Source of the DNA: Xanthomonas sp. Leaf131
GTDB lineage: Bacteria > Pseudomonadota > Gammaproteobacteria > Xanthomonadales > Xanthomonadaceae
Direction of reading: 5' to 3'
Length of the DNA: 64,000 nucleotides
Assembly: GCF_001423495.1 (NCBI RefSeq)
Contig: NZ_LMOG01000012.1
Location: 361,884 to 425,883 of the forward strand
Shown here: piece by piece, positions 1 through 8,538 of the stretch
Layout: each line of letters starts with the position of its first letter
How positions within the stretch are numbered: position 1 is the stretch's first letter
Program-made: the position numbers and the translations under genes
The notes under the pieces: generated by a model
Told to the model about the DNA's origin: nothing
Database searches by the model: none
Seen by the model: the letters and a program-made list of their open reading frames with translations, nothing else

Positions 1-137
1 CCTCCCGACTGCGCGCTCAGCATGCGCTGATCCACCGAATCTTCGCGCTGGCTGCGCTGCGGTTCCTGCGCGCCTTGCGTTGCACATGCGCCAAGCGACA
101 GCGACAGGACTGCAGCGCAGATCGGAGCAGATCTCAT
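1..137 (-). CDS. Lipoprotein of unknown function, N-terminus only (cut by window edge)
   Basis: An open frame begins at the ATG at 137 and runs leftward off the window, giving about 45 residues. It starts with a short basic and hydrophobic signal peptide ending in a lipobox (LGAC), with the lipidated Cys near residue 18, followed by a polar stretch rich in Gln, Glu and Ser. Its ATG overlaps the stop of the M56 peptidase gene (ATGA), so the two are probably translationally coupled and share the BlaI-type regulation. The mature domain lies outside the window, so no function can be given. Confidence 0.6.
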   Translation of the reverse strand, partial: MRSAPICAAVLSLSLGACATQGAQEPQRSQREDSVDQRMLSAQSG

Positions 138-1483
138 CGCAGCATCTCCTGTATCGCGCAGCCTGGCGAAGCGCAACCGGCAAGGCGGTTGGACGGTGGC
201 GCATCTGTTCGCGCGGCGCTGTCATTGGTGTTGGCATTAGCATCCTTGAACGTCTGCTCCGGCCCATCCAGTTCGAACGTCACCGGCACGCGCACCTTCG
301 ATGCAATGGCCTCGCCCTGTGCGTACGCAGGTTTCAATCGCCATTGGCGCGCTGCATCCAGCACCGCCTGATCGAACACACCGGCCGGCTCGCTCTGGAC
401 GACGGCGATGTGCTGCGGTACGCCGCCTGGGTCAACATCGATCTGCAGTTCGACAAGGCCTCCAATGCCTGCCTCGAACGCAGCTGCCGGATATTTCGGC
501 GGTCGCATCGTTGCGAAATCTACATAGCTCGCCGAGCGCATCATGCCGGCATTCATGGTGTTTCCGGCTGCAAGCCTCGGCGGTGACGATGCCGCGATGC
601 GCGCCGGCTGCAGGGCCCACGCAGCGCTACTGATTGTCACAGCGAGCAGCAGCACCATCGCCACACTCCAGCGCGAACGCCTGGCATTTCTCAGTGGCTT
701 GCGCAGCGCCGCAATGCGTTGCATCAATGGATGCGATGCAGCCCAATGGCACGCAAGCGGCGTGCAGCTAACACCAAGCTGGGTCTTGAGCATTGCGCTG
801 GCGTAGCTGCGGCGCGTGCCTGGATGCTGTGCCAGCACCGCCGCATCGCAGGCCAGTTCCTGATCCAGCCGGAACGCGCGCCAGGCCAGATGCATCAACG
901 GGTTGAACCAGCCGATGCAGAGCAGCAATGCCGCCAGCAGATTGGCATGCAGATCGCCGCGACGCAGATGCAGCCGTTCGTGCGCCAGCACCAACGCACG
1001 TTCGGCAGCGGAGTAGCGCGTAATGAAATCCGACGGCACCACGATACGTGGATGCCAGAGTCCCAATGATGCCGGCAGCCCTGCGTCATGCGTTGCCGAC
1101 CATACTGCATTATCCAATGCGTGCAAGGGACCCAGGCTGCGCACAAAACGATGCTGCCGCCACCACAGCATCGCTGCCATCAGCGCTGCGCCAGTCAACC
1201 AGGCCGCCAAGATCGACGTAGCCCACGCAGCAGCACTGTCATGCGAGCTTGAGAGAGCGGGCATTGCGACCAGAATCGGAATCTTCAACATCACCACATC
1301 TGCTTGCGGGCCTGGCAGAACCGCGGCCAACAACGCGAGCGGGACGCATGCCCAGATGGCGTACGCGGCCGTTGCACCCAGCCAGCCGCGCAATGGACGC
1401 CGCAGGAGCAGGCAGATCGATAGCGCGGCCGCGGTGTAGAGCGTTGCGCGCAGCAGTAGCGCAACCAGTGCGTCAGGGCTCAT
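134..1483 (-). CDS. BlaR1/MecR1-like M56 membrane peptidase with C-terminal TonB domain
   Basis: A 449-residue protein with several N-terminal membrane segments and a cytoplasmic zinc protease motif HERLH at residues 168-172. A downstream ELACD around 209-213 matches the third-ligand region of M56 peptidases. A last membrane segment near 275-291 is followed by a periplasmic domain (about 328-408) that reads as a TonB C-terminal energy-transducer domain (PPKYPAAAFEAG, then QWRLKPA). Classical BlaR1 has a penicillin-binding sensor there, so this protein senses or transduces something else. Its start overlaps the end of the BlaI-type repressor gene by 11 bases, the usual repressor/antirepressor pairing. 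By family knowledge the protease inactivates the repressor on signal; the ligand is unknown. Confidence 0.85.
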   Translation of the reverse strand: MSPDALVALLLRATLYTAAALSICLLLRRPLRGWLGATAAYAIWACVPLALLAAVLPGPQADVVMLKIPILVAMPALSSSHDSAAAWATSILAAWLTGAALMAAMLWWRQHRFVRSLGPLHALDNAVWSATHDAGLPASLGLWHPRIVVPSDFITRYSAAERALVLAHERLHLRRGDLHANLLAALLLCIGWFNPLMHLAWRAFRLDQELACDAAVLAQHPGTRRSYASAMLKTQLGVSCTPLACHWAASHPLMQRIAALRKPLRNARRSRWSVAMVLLLAVTISSAAWALQPARIAASSPPRLAAGNTMNAGMMRSASYVDFATMRPPKYPAAAFEAGIGGLVELQIDVDPGGVPQHIAVVQSEPAGVFDQAVLDAARQWRLKPAYAQGEAIASKVRVPVTFELDGPEQTFKDANANTNDSAARTDAPPSNRLAGCASPGCAIQEMLR

Positions 1484-1838
1484 CGTCCAACTCCTTGATC
1501 AGCTTCTTCAATTCCGCGATGTCGGACACGCTGAGCTTTCCGCGCTCGCTGAAATGCGCCACCAGCGGCGCCACGCGTCCACCGAACAGCCGTTGCAGCA
1601 ATCCTTCGCTCTGTTGCTGCACCCACTGCTCGCGTTGCAGCAGCGGCGTATACAGATACTTGCGCCCGTCTTTTCGTGCAGCAATGGCGCCCTTGTTGAG
1701 CAGACGATTGAGCAGGGTCTTGATGGTCGGCTCGGCCCAATCGGTCTGCGAAAGCGCTGCAACCACCTCTTCTGCCGTGCGCGGAGCACCGTCCCAGAGC
1801 ACTTGCATTACCACTGCTTCTGCGTCGCTGATCGACAT
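1473..1838 (-). CDS. BlaI/MecI/CopY-family transcriptional repressor
   Basis: A 121-residue winged-helix repressor. The start MSISDAEAV is chosen because it matches the usual BlaI N-terminus; a longer frame upstream (to 1991) would run through the operator. The recognition region (EEVVAAL, then PTIKTLLNRLLNKG at about 40-55) and the C-terminal helical dimerisation part (ELKKLIKEL) are typical. It overlaps the downstream M56 gene. Two palindromes of the TTAC...GTAA type lie just upstream, consistent with autorepression of the repressor-peptidase-lipoprotein operon. Confidence 0.9.
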   Translation of the reverse strand: MSISDAEAVVMQVLWDGAPRTAEEVVAALSQTDWAEPTIKTLLNRLLNKGAIAARKDGRKYLYTPLLQREQWVQQQSEGLLQRLFGGRVAPLVAHFSERGKLSVSDIAELKKLIKELDDEP

Positions 1839-1842
1839 CCGA

Positions 1843-1876
1843 TTACACTCGTAATTTTTATCGATTACACGTGTAA
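1843..1876. promoter_or_regulatory. Putative BlaI operator pair
   Basis: A perfect 12-bp palindrome TTACACGTGTAA (1865-1876) carries the TACA-N2-TGTA core typical of BlaI/MecI sites. A second, imperfect copy TTACACTCGTAA lies at 1843-1854, 22 bp away and 5 bp upstream of the repressor ATG. On the minus strand the first copy overlaps a possible -35 (TTTACA), and the second falls where a -10 would be. This suits repression by promoter occlusion. The sites also lie in the gap shared with the rightward gene at 1994. Confidence 0.65.
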
Positions 1877-1993
1877 AACTTATGCCTGTCAAGCCTGTGC
1901 CCGCTTGAATATCGAGCAGCGATCGCAGCGGCCCCGCGCTCACGCCGGCTGCCGGGGCAACCGGCTCACCATCGGCTCGGCTACCCTGCATGG

Positions 1994-3952
1994 ATGACCG
2001 AACATCTCACTGACCTGAGCTCCGCCGTGGAGCGGATCCTGCAACGCATCGATGGCCCATTGCGCGTGGGTGCGCCCCTGGGTATCGGCAAGCCGCATCG
2101 GCTGTTGAACGCCTTGTATGCGCAACTCAAGGACACGCCGTCACGGCCGCTGACGCTGTACACGGCGCTGTCGCTCAATCCGCCCAAACCCGGCGCGGGA
2201 CTGGAGGCGCGCTTTGCCGCGCCGTTCGTTGCACGCCATTTCGGTGACGACTTTCCGCGCCTGGCGTATGTCGATGCCATGCTGCGCGACGCATTGCCGG
2301 CGCATGTGCAGGTGGAAGAGTTCTACATGCAGTCCGGCGGCCTGCTGCATTCCACCCAGGCGCAGGCCGACTACACAAGTCTGAACTACACGCATGCAGC
2401 CGCAGCGGTGGCGCAGCGCGCACCCAACCTGATCGTACAGAAAGTGGCGCGCGAGCCGGGCGGTACGCGGTTGTCGCTGTCGTGCAACAACGACATCACC
2501 CAGGACACGCTCGATGCGGTGCAGGCACTCGGCCTGCCACGTCCGCTATTGGTGGCGGAAGTCGATACGCAGCTGCCGTGGATCGGCGGTACTGCAGCGG
2601 TGGAGGAAGCGTTCTTCGATCTGGTCATCGACCTGCCCGGCCCGTCGCCACGCCTGTTCGGCTTGCCGCGGCAGCCGGTCAATACCATCGACTACGCGAT
2701 CGGTTTGTATGCGAGCACGCTGGTGCGCGATGGCGGCAGCTTGCAGATCGGTATCGGCACGTTGGCCGATGCGCTGAGCCATGCCCTGGTGCTGCGACAC
2801 ACCGACAACGCCACCTATCGGCGCGTGCTGCATGCGCTGGATCCGGAGCTGGAACAGCATCCTGCGGTACGCGCCAGCGGTGGTCTGGAGCCGTTCGAGA
2901 TTGGCTTGTACGGCTGCAGCGAAATGCTCAATGAAGGGTTCAAGCAGCTGGTGGACAGCGGCGTGATCCGGCGCAAGGTGCATGACGATCTGCCGCTGAT
3001 GCAGCGCATCGCCGACGGCCGTGCCGATGCAGCCGACCACGCGCGGCTGGCACGCGAAGGCGAGTTCCTGCACGGCGCGTTCTATCTTGGTTCGCCGGAT
3101 TTTTACCACTGGCTGCGCACGCTGGATGCGGAAACCCGCGATGCCATCGGCATGCGCCGCATCAGCGAGATCAATCAGCTGTATGGCGGTAACGAAACAT
3201 TGGAGCGCCTGCAACGCCGCGATGCGCGCTTCTTCAACTCGTGCATGATGGCCACCGCGCTCGGCGCGGCGGTGTCCGATGGCCTGGAAGATGGCCGCGT
3301 GGTCTCCGGGGTCGGCGGCCAATACAACTTCGTGGCGATGGCGCATGCCTTGCCGCAGGCACGTAGCGCGCTGATGCTGCGGGCCACCCGCGATGCCGGT
3401 GCACACGCAGCGAGCAATGTGCGCTGGAACTACGGGCACACCACCATCCCGCGCCATCTGCGCGATCTGTACATCACCGAGTACGGCATCGCCGATCTAC
3501 GTCACCAGACCGATCAGGACTGCGTACTGCAAATGGCCGGCATCTGCGATGCACGCTTTCAGGGTGAACTACTTGCCACGGCAAAAGCGTCGCGCAAGCT
3601 GCGCGGCGACCCTGTACTGCCTACCCGTGCACAACGCAACACGCCCGAAGCGCTGGAACAGGCGCTGGCGCCGTTTCGCCGCGATGGCAGCTTGCCCGAC
3701 TACCCGCTCGGCAGCGACTTTACCGAAGTCGAGCAACGCCTGCTGCGCGCCCTGACCTGGCTGAAACGTGCCACTGCCAGCACTAGCGCAAAGCTGACGA
3801 CCCTGGGGAGCGCGCTGCTGTCACGCGATACCGGCGATACAAACGATGCTGCTTGCTTGCAACGCATGGCCTTGGACACGCCACGCAGCATCGGCGAACG
3901 CGTGCAGGCACGGCTGCTGGCCTATGCCCTGCGCAAGATCAGATCGCACTGA
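1994..3952 (+). CDS. Acetyl-CoA hydrolase/transferase family protein
   Basis: A 652-residue protein of the acetyl-CoA hydrolase/CoA-transferase superfamily. Family features seen are an N-terminal GAPLGIGKPHRLLNALY region, a glycine-rich GVGGQYNF loop in the second half (CoA-binding loop type) and the segment ITEYGIADLR typical of the C-terminal domain. Members transfer or hydrolyse CoA thioesters such as acetyl-, succinyl- or propionyl-CoA; the substrate here cannot be told. It is transcribed away from the BlaI operon. No signal peptide, so cytoplasmic. Confidence 0.8.
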   Translation: MTEHLTDLSSAVERILQRIDGPLRVGAPLGIGKPHRLLNALYAQLKDTPSRPLTLYTALSLNPPKPGAGLEARFAAPFVARHFGDDFPRLAYVDAMLRDALPAHVQVEEFYMQSGGLLHSTQAQADYTSLNYTHAAAAVAQRAPNLIVQKVAREPGGTRLSLSCNNDITQDTLDAVQALGLPRPLLVAEVDTQLPWIGGTAAVEEAFFDLVIDLPGPSPRLFGLPRQPVNTIDYAIGLYASTLVRDGGSLQIGIGTLADALSHALVLRHTDNATYRRVLHALDPELEQHPAVRASGGLEPFEIGLYGCSEMLNEGFKQLVDSGVIRRKVHDDLPLMQRIADGRADAADHARLAREGEFLHGAFYLGSPDFYHWLRTLDAETRDAIGMRRISEINQLYGGNETLERLQRRDARFFNSCMMATALGAAVSDGLEDGRVVSGVGGQYNFVAMAHALPQARSALMLRATRDAGAHAASNVRWNYGHTTIPRHLRDLYITEYGIADLRHQTDQDCVLQMAGICDARFQGELLATAKASRKLRGDPVLPTRAQRNTPEALEQALAPFRRDGSLPDYPLGSDFTEVEQRLLRALTWLKRATASTSAKLTTLGSALLSRDTGDTNDAACLQRMALDTPRSIGERVQARLLAYALRKIRSH

Positions 3953-4083
3953 AACCTTGCAGTGCCAAGAAACGATGTCGTGGCGCGTTTCTCGCACTGT
4001 GACGCACGACGGCAACACTGCGGAAAGCGTTGCGTCAAATTTGGCCGGGATGATGGCGACCACCTTCTTTCCGGCTTCGGTGC

Positions 4084-5259
4084 ATGCGCTTCTTACACGC
4101 TCTTTCGGCATTGAATCCAGGCGATAACAGTAAAACGAAGCCATCGCGCGCAAAGCGAAGAAACACACGAGGCGCTGCATTTTTCTGCGTGTTGATGATG
4201 ATCAGCTTCACCTCACACGCCGCGCCGCGGCTCACCGATCTGCAATACATCGGTAGCCATAACAGCTACCACGCCGGCTTCGCCCCCAGCGAAGCAACAC
4301 TGTTGAAACACCTGAGCCCGGCCCTGTTTGCGGCACTGGATTACCGCCATCCAGCGCTGACGCAACAGCTGGACGATGGGGTCAGACAGCTCGAACTGGA
4401 TGTCTTTGCCGATGCGAACGGTGGTCGCTACGCGCATCCGGCAATCGTCGCGCAAGTCGCCAAGGCAGGGCTTCCACCCGCCCCCGCCAGTGCGCCTGCC
4501 GGGGTGATGGACAAGCCGGGTTTCAAGGTCATGCATGTGCAGGACGTGGACCAGCGCAGCAACTGCCAACCCTTGATCGCGTGCCTGCAGGAAGTGCGCG
4601 CGTGGTCCAAGCAGCATCCCGGGCATGTGCCGATCTTCATCCTCCTGGAAACCAAGCAGACGCCGGTGCAGCTGGCCTTTCCGACCGTGCAGCCGGAGCC
4701 GTTCGATGCAACGACGATGGATGCACTGGATGCCGAACTGCGCTCGGTATTTCAGCCTGGCGAGTACCTCAGCCCCGATCAAGTGCGTGGCACCGCGGCC
4801 ACGCTCAATGCCGCAGTGCTTGCGCACGGCTGGCCATCGTTGAACGAGGCGCGCGGCAAGATCGTCTTCCTGCTCGACCAACGCACGGCCGGTGCCAGCT
4901 ACCTGCCCGGGCATGCGTCACTGCGCGGGCGTGTGTGCTTCACCAATGCCGTGCCCGGCGAAGACGATGCCGCGTTCACCGAACTCAACGACGGACCTGT
5001 CGAGAACATCACCCAGCTGGTGAAAGCAGGCTATCTGGTGCGCACGCGTACCGACGCAGACCTGAAAGAAGCGCTGCAGAACGACACCGCACGCCGCAAC
5101 CGCATGCTGGCCAGCGGCGCACAATTGCTCAGTACCGACTTCCCCGCACATGAGCCAGCGAGCAACGGTTACGTGGTGCGCTTCGATGGCGACGCGGTGG
5201 CACGCTGCAATCCGCAACTGCCGCACGCGCGCTGCAAGGGCCTCGATCTCGCGCATTGA
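4084..5259 (+). CDS. Secreted phosphatidylinositol-specific phospholipase C-like protein (Ca-dependent type)
   Basis: About 391 residues from this ATG. A hydrophobic signal (AAFFCVLMMISF, then SHA/AP) is preceded by an unusually long basic leader, so a shorter start, for example the in-frame TTG ten codons in, is possible. The mature protein begins with YIGSHNSYH, the first catalytic-histidine region of the PI-PLC TIM-barrel fold. ELDVFAD and FKVMHVQDVD follow in the positions expected for metal-binding and second-histidine strands. The family cleaves phosphoinositides or related glycerophosphodiesters outside the cytoplasm. The next gene is a TonB-dependent receptor, so the enzyme may release a ligand taken up by that receptor. 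Confidence 0.75.
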   Translation: MRFLHALSALNPGDNSKTKPSRAKRRNTRGAAFFCVLMMISFTSHAAPRLTDLQYIGSHNSYHAGFAPSEATLLKHLSPALFAALDYRHPALTQQLDDGVRQLELDVFADANGGRYAHPAIVAQVAKAGLPPAPASAPAGVMDKPGFKVMHVQDVDQRSNCQPLIACLQEVRAWSKQHPGHVPIFILLETKQTPVQLAFPTVQPEPFDATTMDALDAELRSVFQPGEYLSPDQVRGTAATLNAAVLAHGWPSLNEARGKIVFLLDQRTAGASYLPGHASLRGRVCFTNAVPGEDDAAFTELNDGPVENITQLVKAGYLVRTRTDADLKEALQNDTARRNRMLASGAQLLSTDFPAHEPASNGYVVRFDGDAVARCNPQLPHARCKGLDLAH

Positions 5260-5396
5260 GCCTGGCAACTTCCGCAGTCGCCGCACCCATACCAAACACA
5301 CAGACCTGTCGCAATGGAAGGCGTCGGCGATGCACGTCTGCGCCCGCGTTACGCGGGCCGGCCACCCCACGTTCTCCCACTACGCGAGCCAACTGC

Positions 5397-8111
5397 ATGC
5401 AGCACCCCCGCACGTTCCATCGTCTGACCTGCGCCATCGCGCTGGCGCTGTCCGCACCCGCATTTGCAGAAACTCCAGAGCCCAGCACCACCACGCTGGA
5501 TTCGGTCAACGTGCAGGCCAAACACGCTGCCACACCGGGGTCGCTCAACGAACAGCGCCTGTCCAGCAGCGTCAACAGCGTGATGAGCAAGCAGCAGATC
5601 GATGCCATCCCGTCGGGCGGCATCGCCGATGTCGTGTCGCACATGCCGGGCCTGTCTGCGTACAGCGACATGCATCTGGGCCAGGCCACCACTGGCGAAA
5701 ATGCCTACGTCAGCATCCGCGGCATGGATGCCAGCTACAACGCATATACGCTCAACGGCTTCGGCATGCCCGAGACCGATTCGTCCACGCGTGCGATCTC
5801 GTTGAACATGCTGGCCCCGTTCGGCATCCAGTCGGTGCAGGTTTCCAAGTCGCCCACACCTGACATGCCGGGCGATTCGATCGGCGGTGCGATCGACATG
5901 CGCACGCCTAATGCGTTCGATTTCGATCGCGACGTCTACGCCAAGACCACCGCGCAAGGTCAGTTCAACGCGCTGGCCTCGGACCTGGGCGGCAAAGACA
6001 CCGGCGGCACGCTGCAGCAGGAAGTGGCATGGAAGTTCGGCGATGGCCATGCCTTCGGTCTTTATGCCTCGGCCTATTACGGCAAGAACAACAACATGGC
6101 GCAGGCTCCGGCGCCCAACAGCAAGTACGTGCCGGCCGATCCTGCATTCGCCAGTGCAACGGACCTGCGCGATGTCGGTCCGTTGATCAGCACCCGCTAC
6201 AAGTACAGCCTCTATACCAGTCAGATCGAACGCTACGGCGGCAACCTCTCGCTCGATTGGCAGGGCGACAATAGCGCGCTCTATGCGCGTGCCATCTACG
6301 GCAGCTACGGCGTCACCGGGCAGCAGGATCAGTCCAGCGCGCGCCTGGAGACCTATCGCAACCAACCCACCGCCGTGCGCGGCGGTTACTTCAACACCCA
6401 CGATATCGACGAGAAACTGGCGACGCTGCAACTCGGCGGCCAGACCACGCTGGATCGCTTGCGTTTCGACTATGGCGCTTCCGTCGGTCGCGGCACCCGC
6501 AGCCGTCCGGACTATGTGTCGGCCAGCCTGTATGGTTTTACGCCCGGCAGCTTCGCCTTCGACCTCAGCAACCCTCGCTATCCGAGCATCGCGCCAAGCT
6601 CGCCTGCGTTGAAGGATTTCTTTTACAACCTGGATTCGTCGCTGCTGTGGAAGGTGCAGGGGCATGACGCCGGCAGTCACGACAACCGCGTCAACGCACA
6701 CACCGATATCACCTACCAGGTCGATGGCGATGTAGTGGACAGCGTCAAAGTCGGCTTGTCTGCCGATCACTCCGACCGCGGCGCCTACGACCATCCGTTC
6801 TTCCACAAGGACGGCAATTTCGTCACCAATGGGCCTTATTTTGGCGGGCCCAATTACGCGTTCCCCACCGCAGGTGGCCCGCCGCTGAGCGCGATCCCGG
6901 GACGTGTCACCAATAACGCGTTCGATGGCCGTTACGCAGGCCCGTTCAAACTGCTCAATCGCAACTGGATGCTCGCGCAGGCGCTGCCTTACAAGTACAT
7001 CAACGATCCCAACGGCGCGGGCATCTATACCGCCAACGACTACAACGCCAACACCACCTCCAGCACCGAGGCGATCTATTCCGGGTACGCAATGGCCGCG
7101 TTGCATGTCGGCTCGGTGAGCGTGCTGCCCGGTGTGCGCTACGAATTGACGCGCTATTCGGCCGAGTCCTGGCAATCCAGCGGCGATGGCAATACCGGCA
7201 GCTTTGTCGGCACCGGCAGTACGTATGGGCAAGTGTTGCCGGGCATCAGCGTCAACTATCGGCCTGACGACCTCACCGTGTATCGCGCTTCATTGCGCCG
7301 CAGTTTCAGCCGCCCGGCGTTCGGCCTGATTTCCGGCGAGACGGTGTACACCATCGACGACACCCAGCGGGTGGTCGGCATTTCCAAACCCAACCCCGAT
7401 CTGCATCCGAGCAAGGCCGACAACGCCGATCTCTCCGCCGAGTTCTACGACCACAGCGGTGGCGTACTCAGCGCATCGACGTATTACAAGCGCATCACCG
7501 GCTTCATCTACACCTCGCAATCGGCGACCAGCAACGACAACACACTGGGCGGCCTGGTTCCGACCGGCACCACCTTCGAAAACGGCGTGCCGGTAACCAT
7601 GCCGCAGAACGGCGGCACCGCAAAGCTCTATGGCCTGGAGTTGGCGGCAAGCAAGCGCCTGCAGGACTTGCCAGGCATCTGGAGCAATTTCGGCGTCACC
7701 GCAAACCTCACGCTGCAACACAGCGAAGCAGACAGCAAACGCAGCGATCAACCGGAAAAAACCTGGTTACCGCGCGCGCCCGAACGCATCTACAACCTGG
7801 ATCTGTTCTACGACGATACGCATCTGCGCACCGACCTAAGCTACAACTACACCGGCCTGCAATTGCTGGGGCTGACCAGCGACCGGCTCAACTACTACCT
7901 GCAGCCGGTCAAATCGCTGGACTTCAATGCCACCTATCATCTGCCGCACAATGTCGATGTGGGCGTCTCGGCGAAGAACTTGCTCAATGCGGCAACGTTC
8001 TACGAAACACAGGGCAAATCCAAACGCTACATGGCCTACGACCCCGGCGCCGATGGCGCCTATGTGCAGACAGGCCGGGTCTACATGCTGACGTTGGGCT
8101 ATACCTACTGA
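5397..8111 (+). CDS. TonB-dependent outer-membrane receptor
   Basis: A 904-residue receptor. The start at 5397 is chosen because it gives a clean signal peptide (MQHPRTFHRL..., cleavage after APAFA); the frame is open upstream to 5256. A TonB-box-like stretch TTLDSVNVQA follows. The plug (about residues 60-180) contains the IPSGGIADVVSHMPGLS and ENAYVSIRGMD motifs, and a long 22-strand-type barrel ends in the aromatic terminus LGYTY. It resembles the large receptors expanded in Xanthomonas and Caulobacter that import carbohydrates and other nutrients rather than classical siderophore receptors. It lies 137 bp after the PI-PLC-like gene and may be co-transcribed with it. The substrate is not known. 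Confidence 0.9.
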   Translation: MQHPRTFHRLTCAIALALSAPAFAETPEPSTTTLDSVNVQAKHAATPGSLNEQRLSSSVNSVMSKQQIDAIPSGGIADVVSHMPGLSAYSDMHLGQATTGENAYVSIRGMDASYNAYTLNGFGMPETDSSTRAISLNMLAPFGIQSVQVSKSPTPDMPGDSIGGAIDMRTPNAFDFDRDVYAKTTAQGQFNALASDLGGKDTGGTLQQEVAWKFGDGHAFGLYASAYYGKNNNMAQAPAPNSKYVPADPAFASATDLRDVGPLISTRYKYSLYTSQIERYGGNLSLDWQGDNSALYARAIYGSYGVTGQQDQSSARLETYRNQPTAVRGGYFNTHDIDEKLATLQLGGQTTLDRLRFDYGASVGRGTRSRPDYVSASLYGFTPGSFAFDLSNPRYPSIAPSSPALKDFFYNLDSSLLWKVQGHDAGSHDNRVNAHTDITYQVDGDVVDSVKVGLSADHSDRGAYDHPFFHKDGNFVTNGPYFGGPNYAFPTAGGPPLSAIPGRVTNNAFDGRYAGPFKLLNRNWMLAQALPYKYINDPNGAGIYTANDYNANTTSSTEAIYSGYAMAALHVGSVSVLPGVRYELTRYSAESWQSSGDGNTGSFVGTGSTYGQVLPGISVNYRPDDLTVYRASLRRSFSRPAFGLISGETVYTIDDTQRVVGISKPNPDLHPSKADNADLSAEFYDHSGGVLSASTYYKRITGFIYTSQSATSNDNTLGGLVPTGTTFENGVPVTMPQNGGTAKLYGLELAASKRLQDLPGIWSNFGVTANLTLQHSEADSKRSDQPEKTWLPRAPERIYNLDLFYDDTHLRTDLSYNYTGLQLLGLTSDRLNYYLQPVKSLDFNATYHLPHNVDVGVSAKNLLNAATFYETQGKSKRYMAYDPGADGAYVQTGRVYMLTLGYTY

Positions 8112-8538
8112 CGGCAGGAACGCAGATAGAGGCGCGGCGATTCTTGCAGCGGCAAAGACGGCGTTTGCACCGATCCAATCGATTGCCTGACCAAGCCAGG
8201 CGATCGATTGCTGTAGTGCATGATCATGGCTAAGAGCGGCTGACAAAACTACCGCGCTCACCGCCAAGCGGGCGCGGTCGGTGCTCGGAATCGGCATATA
8301 CCACTCGTACATTCCGGTTCTGAGCGCGCCGTCCGCACCAAACTGACGACCGCTCGCTACGTTTTGTTCGCCGCTCTACGTTGGCCGCCCGCCTGAAAGG
8401 TAACGCGCAGCAGGCGAACGCATCGCATCGGCAACACGACGTGTGCAGATAGGCAAGAACGACGATGCCTCTGCCCCAGTCAGTCCCGGTGCAGCCATTT
8501 CACGCTGACCACGCAGGCAGCTCGGGCATGGTGCGCGC
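8112..8538. other. Intergenic region of 427 bp with one repeat element
   Basis: No convincing gene is seen. It contains the palindrome-bounded element at 8235-8375 (listed separately). The remaining 160 bp up to the L,D-transpeptidase start show no clear promoter hexamers. Confidence 0.6.
8235..8375. repeat. 141-bp palindrome-bounded dispersed repeat, copy A
   Basis: The left end AGCGGCTGACAAAAC (8235-8249) is the reverse complement, with two mismatches, of the right end GTTTTGTTCGCCGCT (8361-8375). The interior matches the second copy at 62920-63056 in the same orientation, strongly so in GCGCTCACCGCC, GCGGGCGCGG, CGCGCCGTCCGCA and ACCGCTCGC. No open frame is present. It could be a MITE-like non-autonomous element or a structured extragenic repeat. 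Confidence 0.75.

Noticed and set aside
5342-5358. Short hairpin GCCCGCGTTACGCGGGC before the first TonB receptor
   Set aside because: Only 7-bp arms and no T-run; such GC palindromes are expected often in DNA of this composition, so I do not call a terminator or riboswitch.
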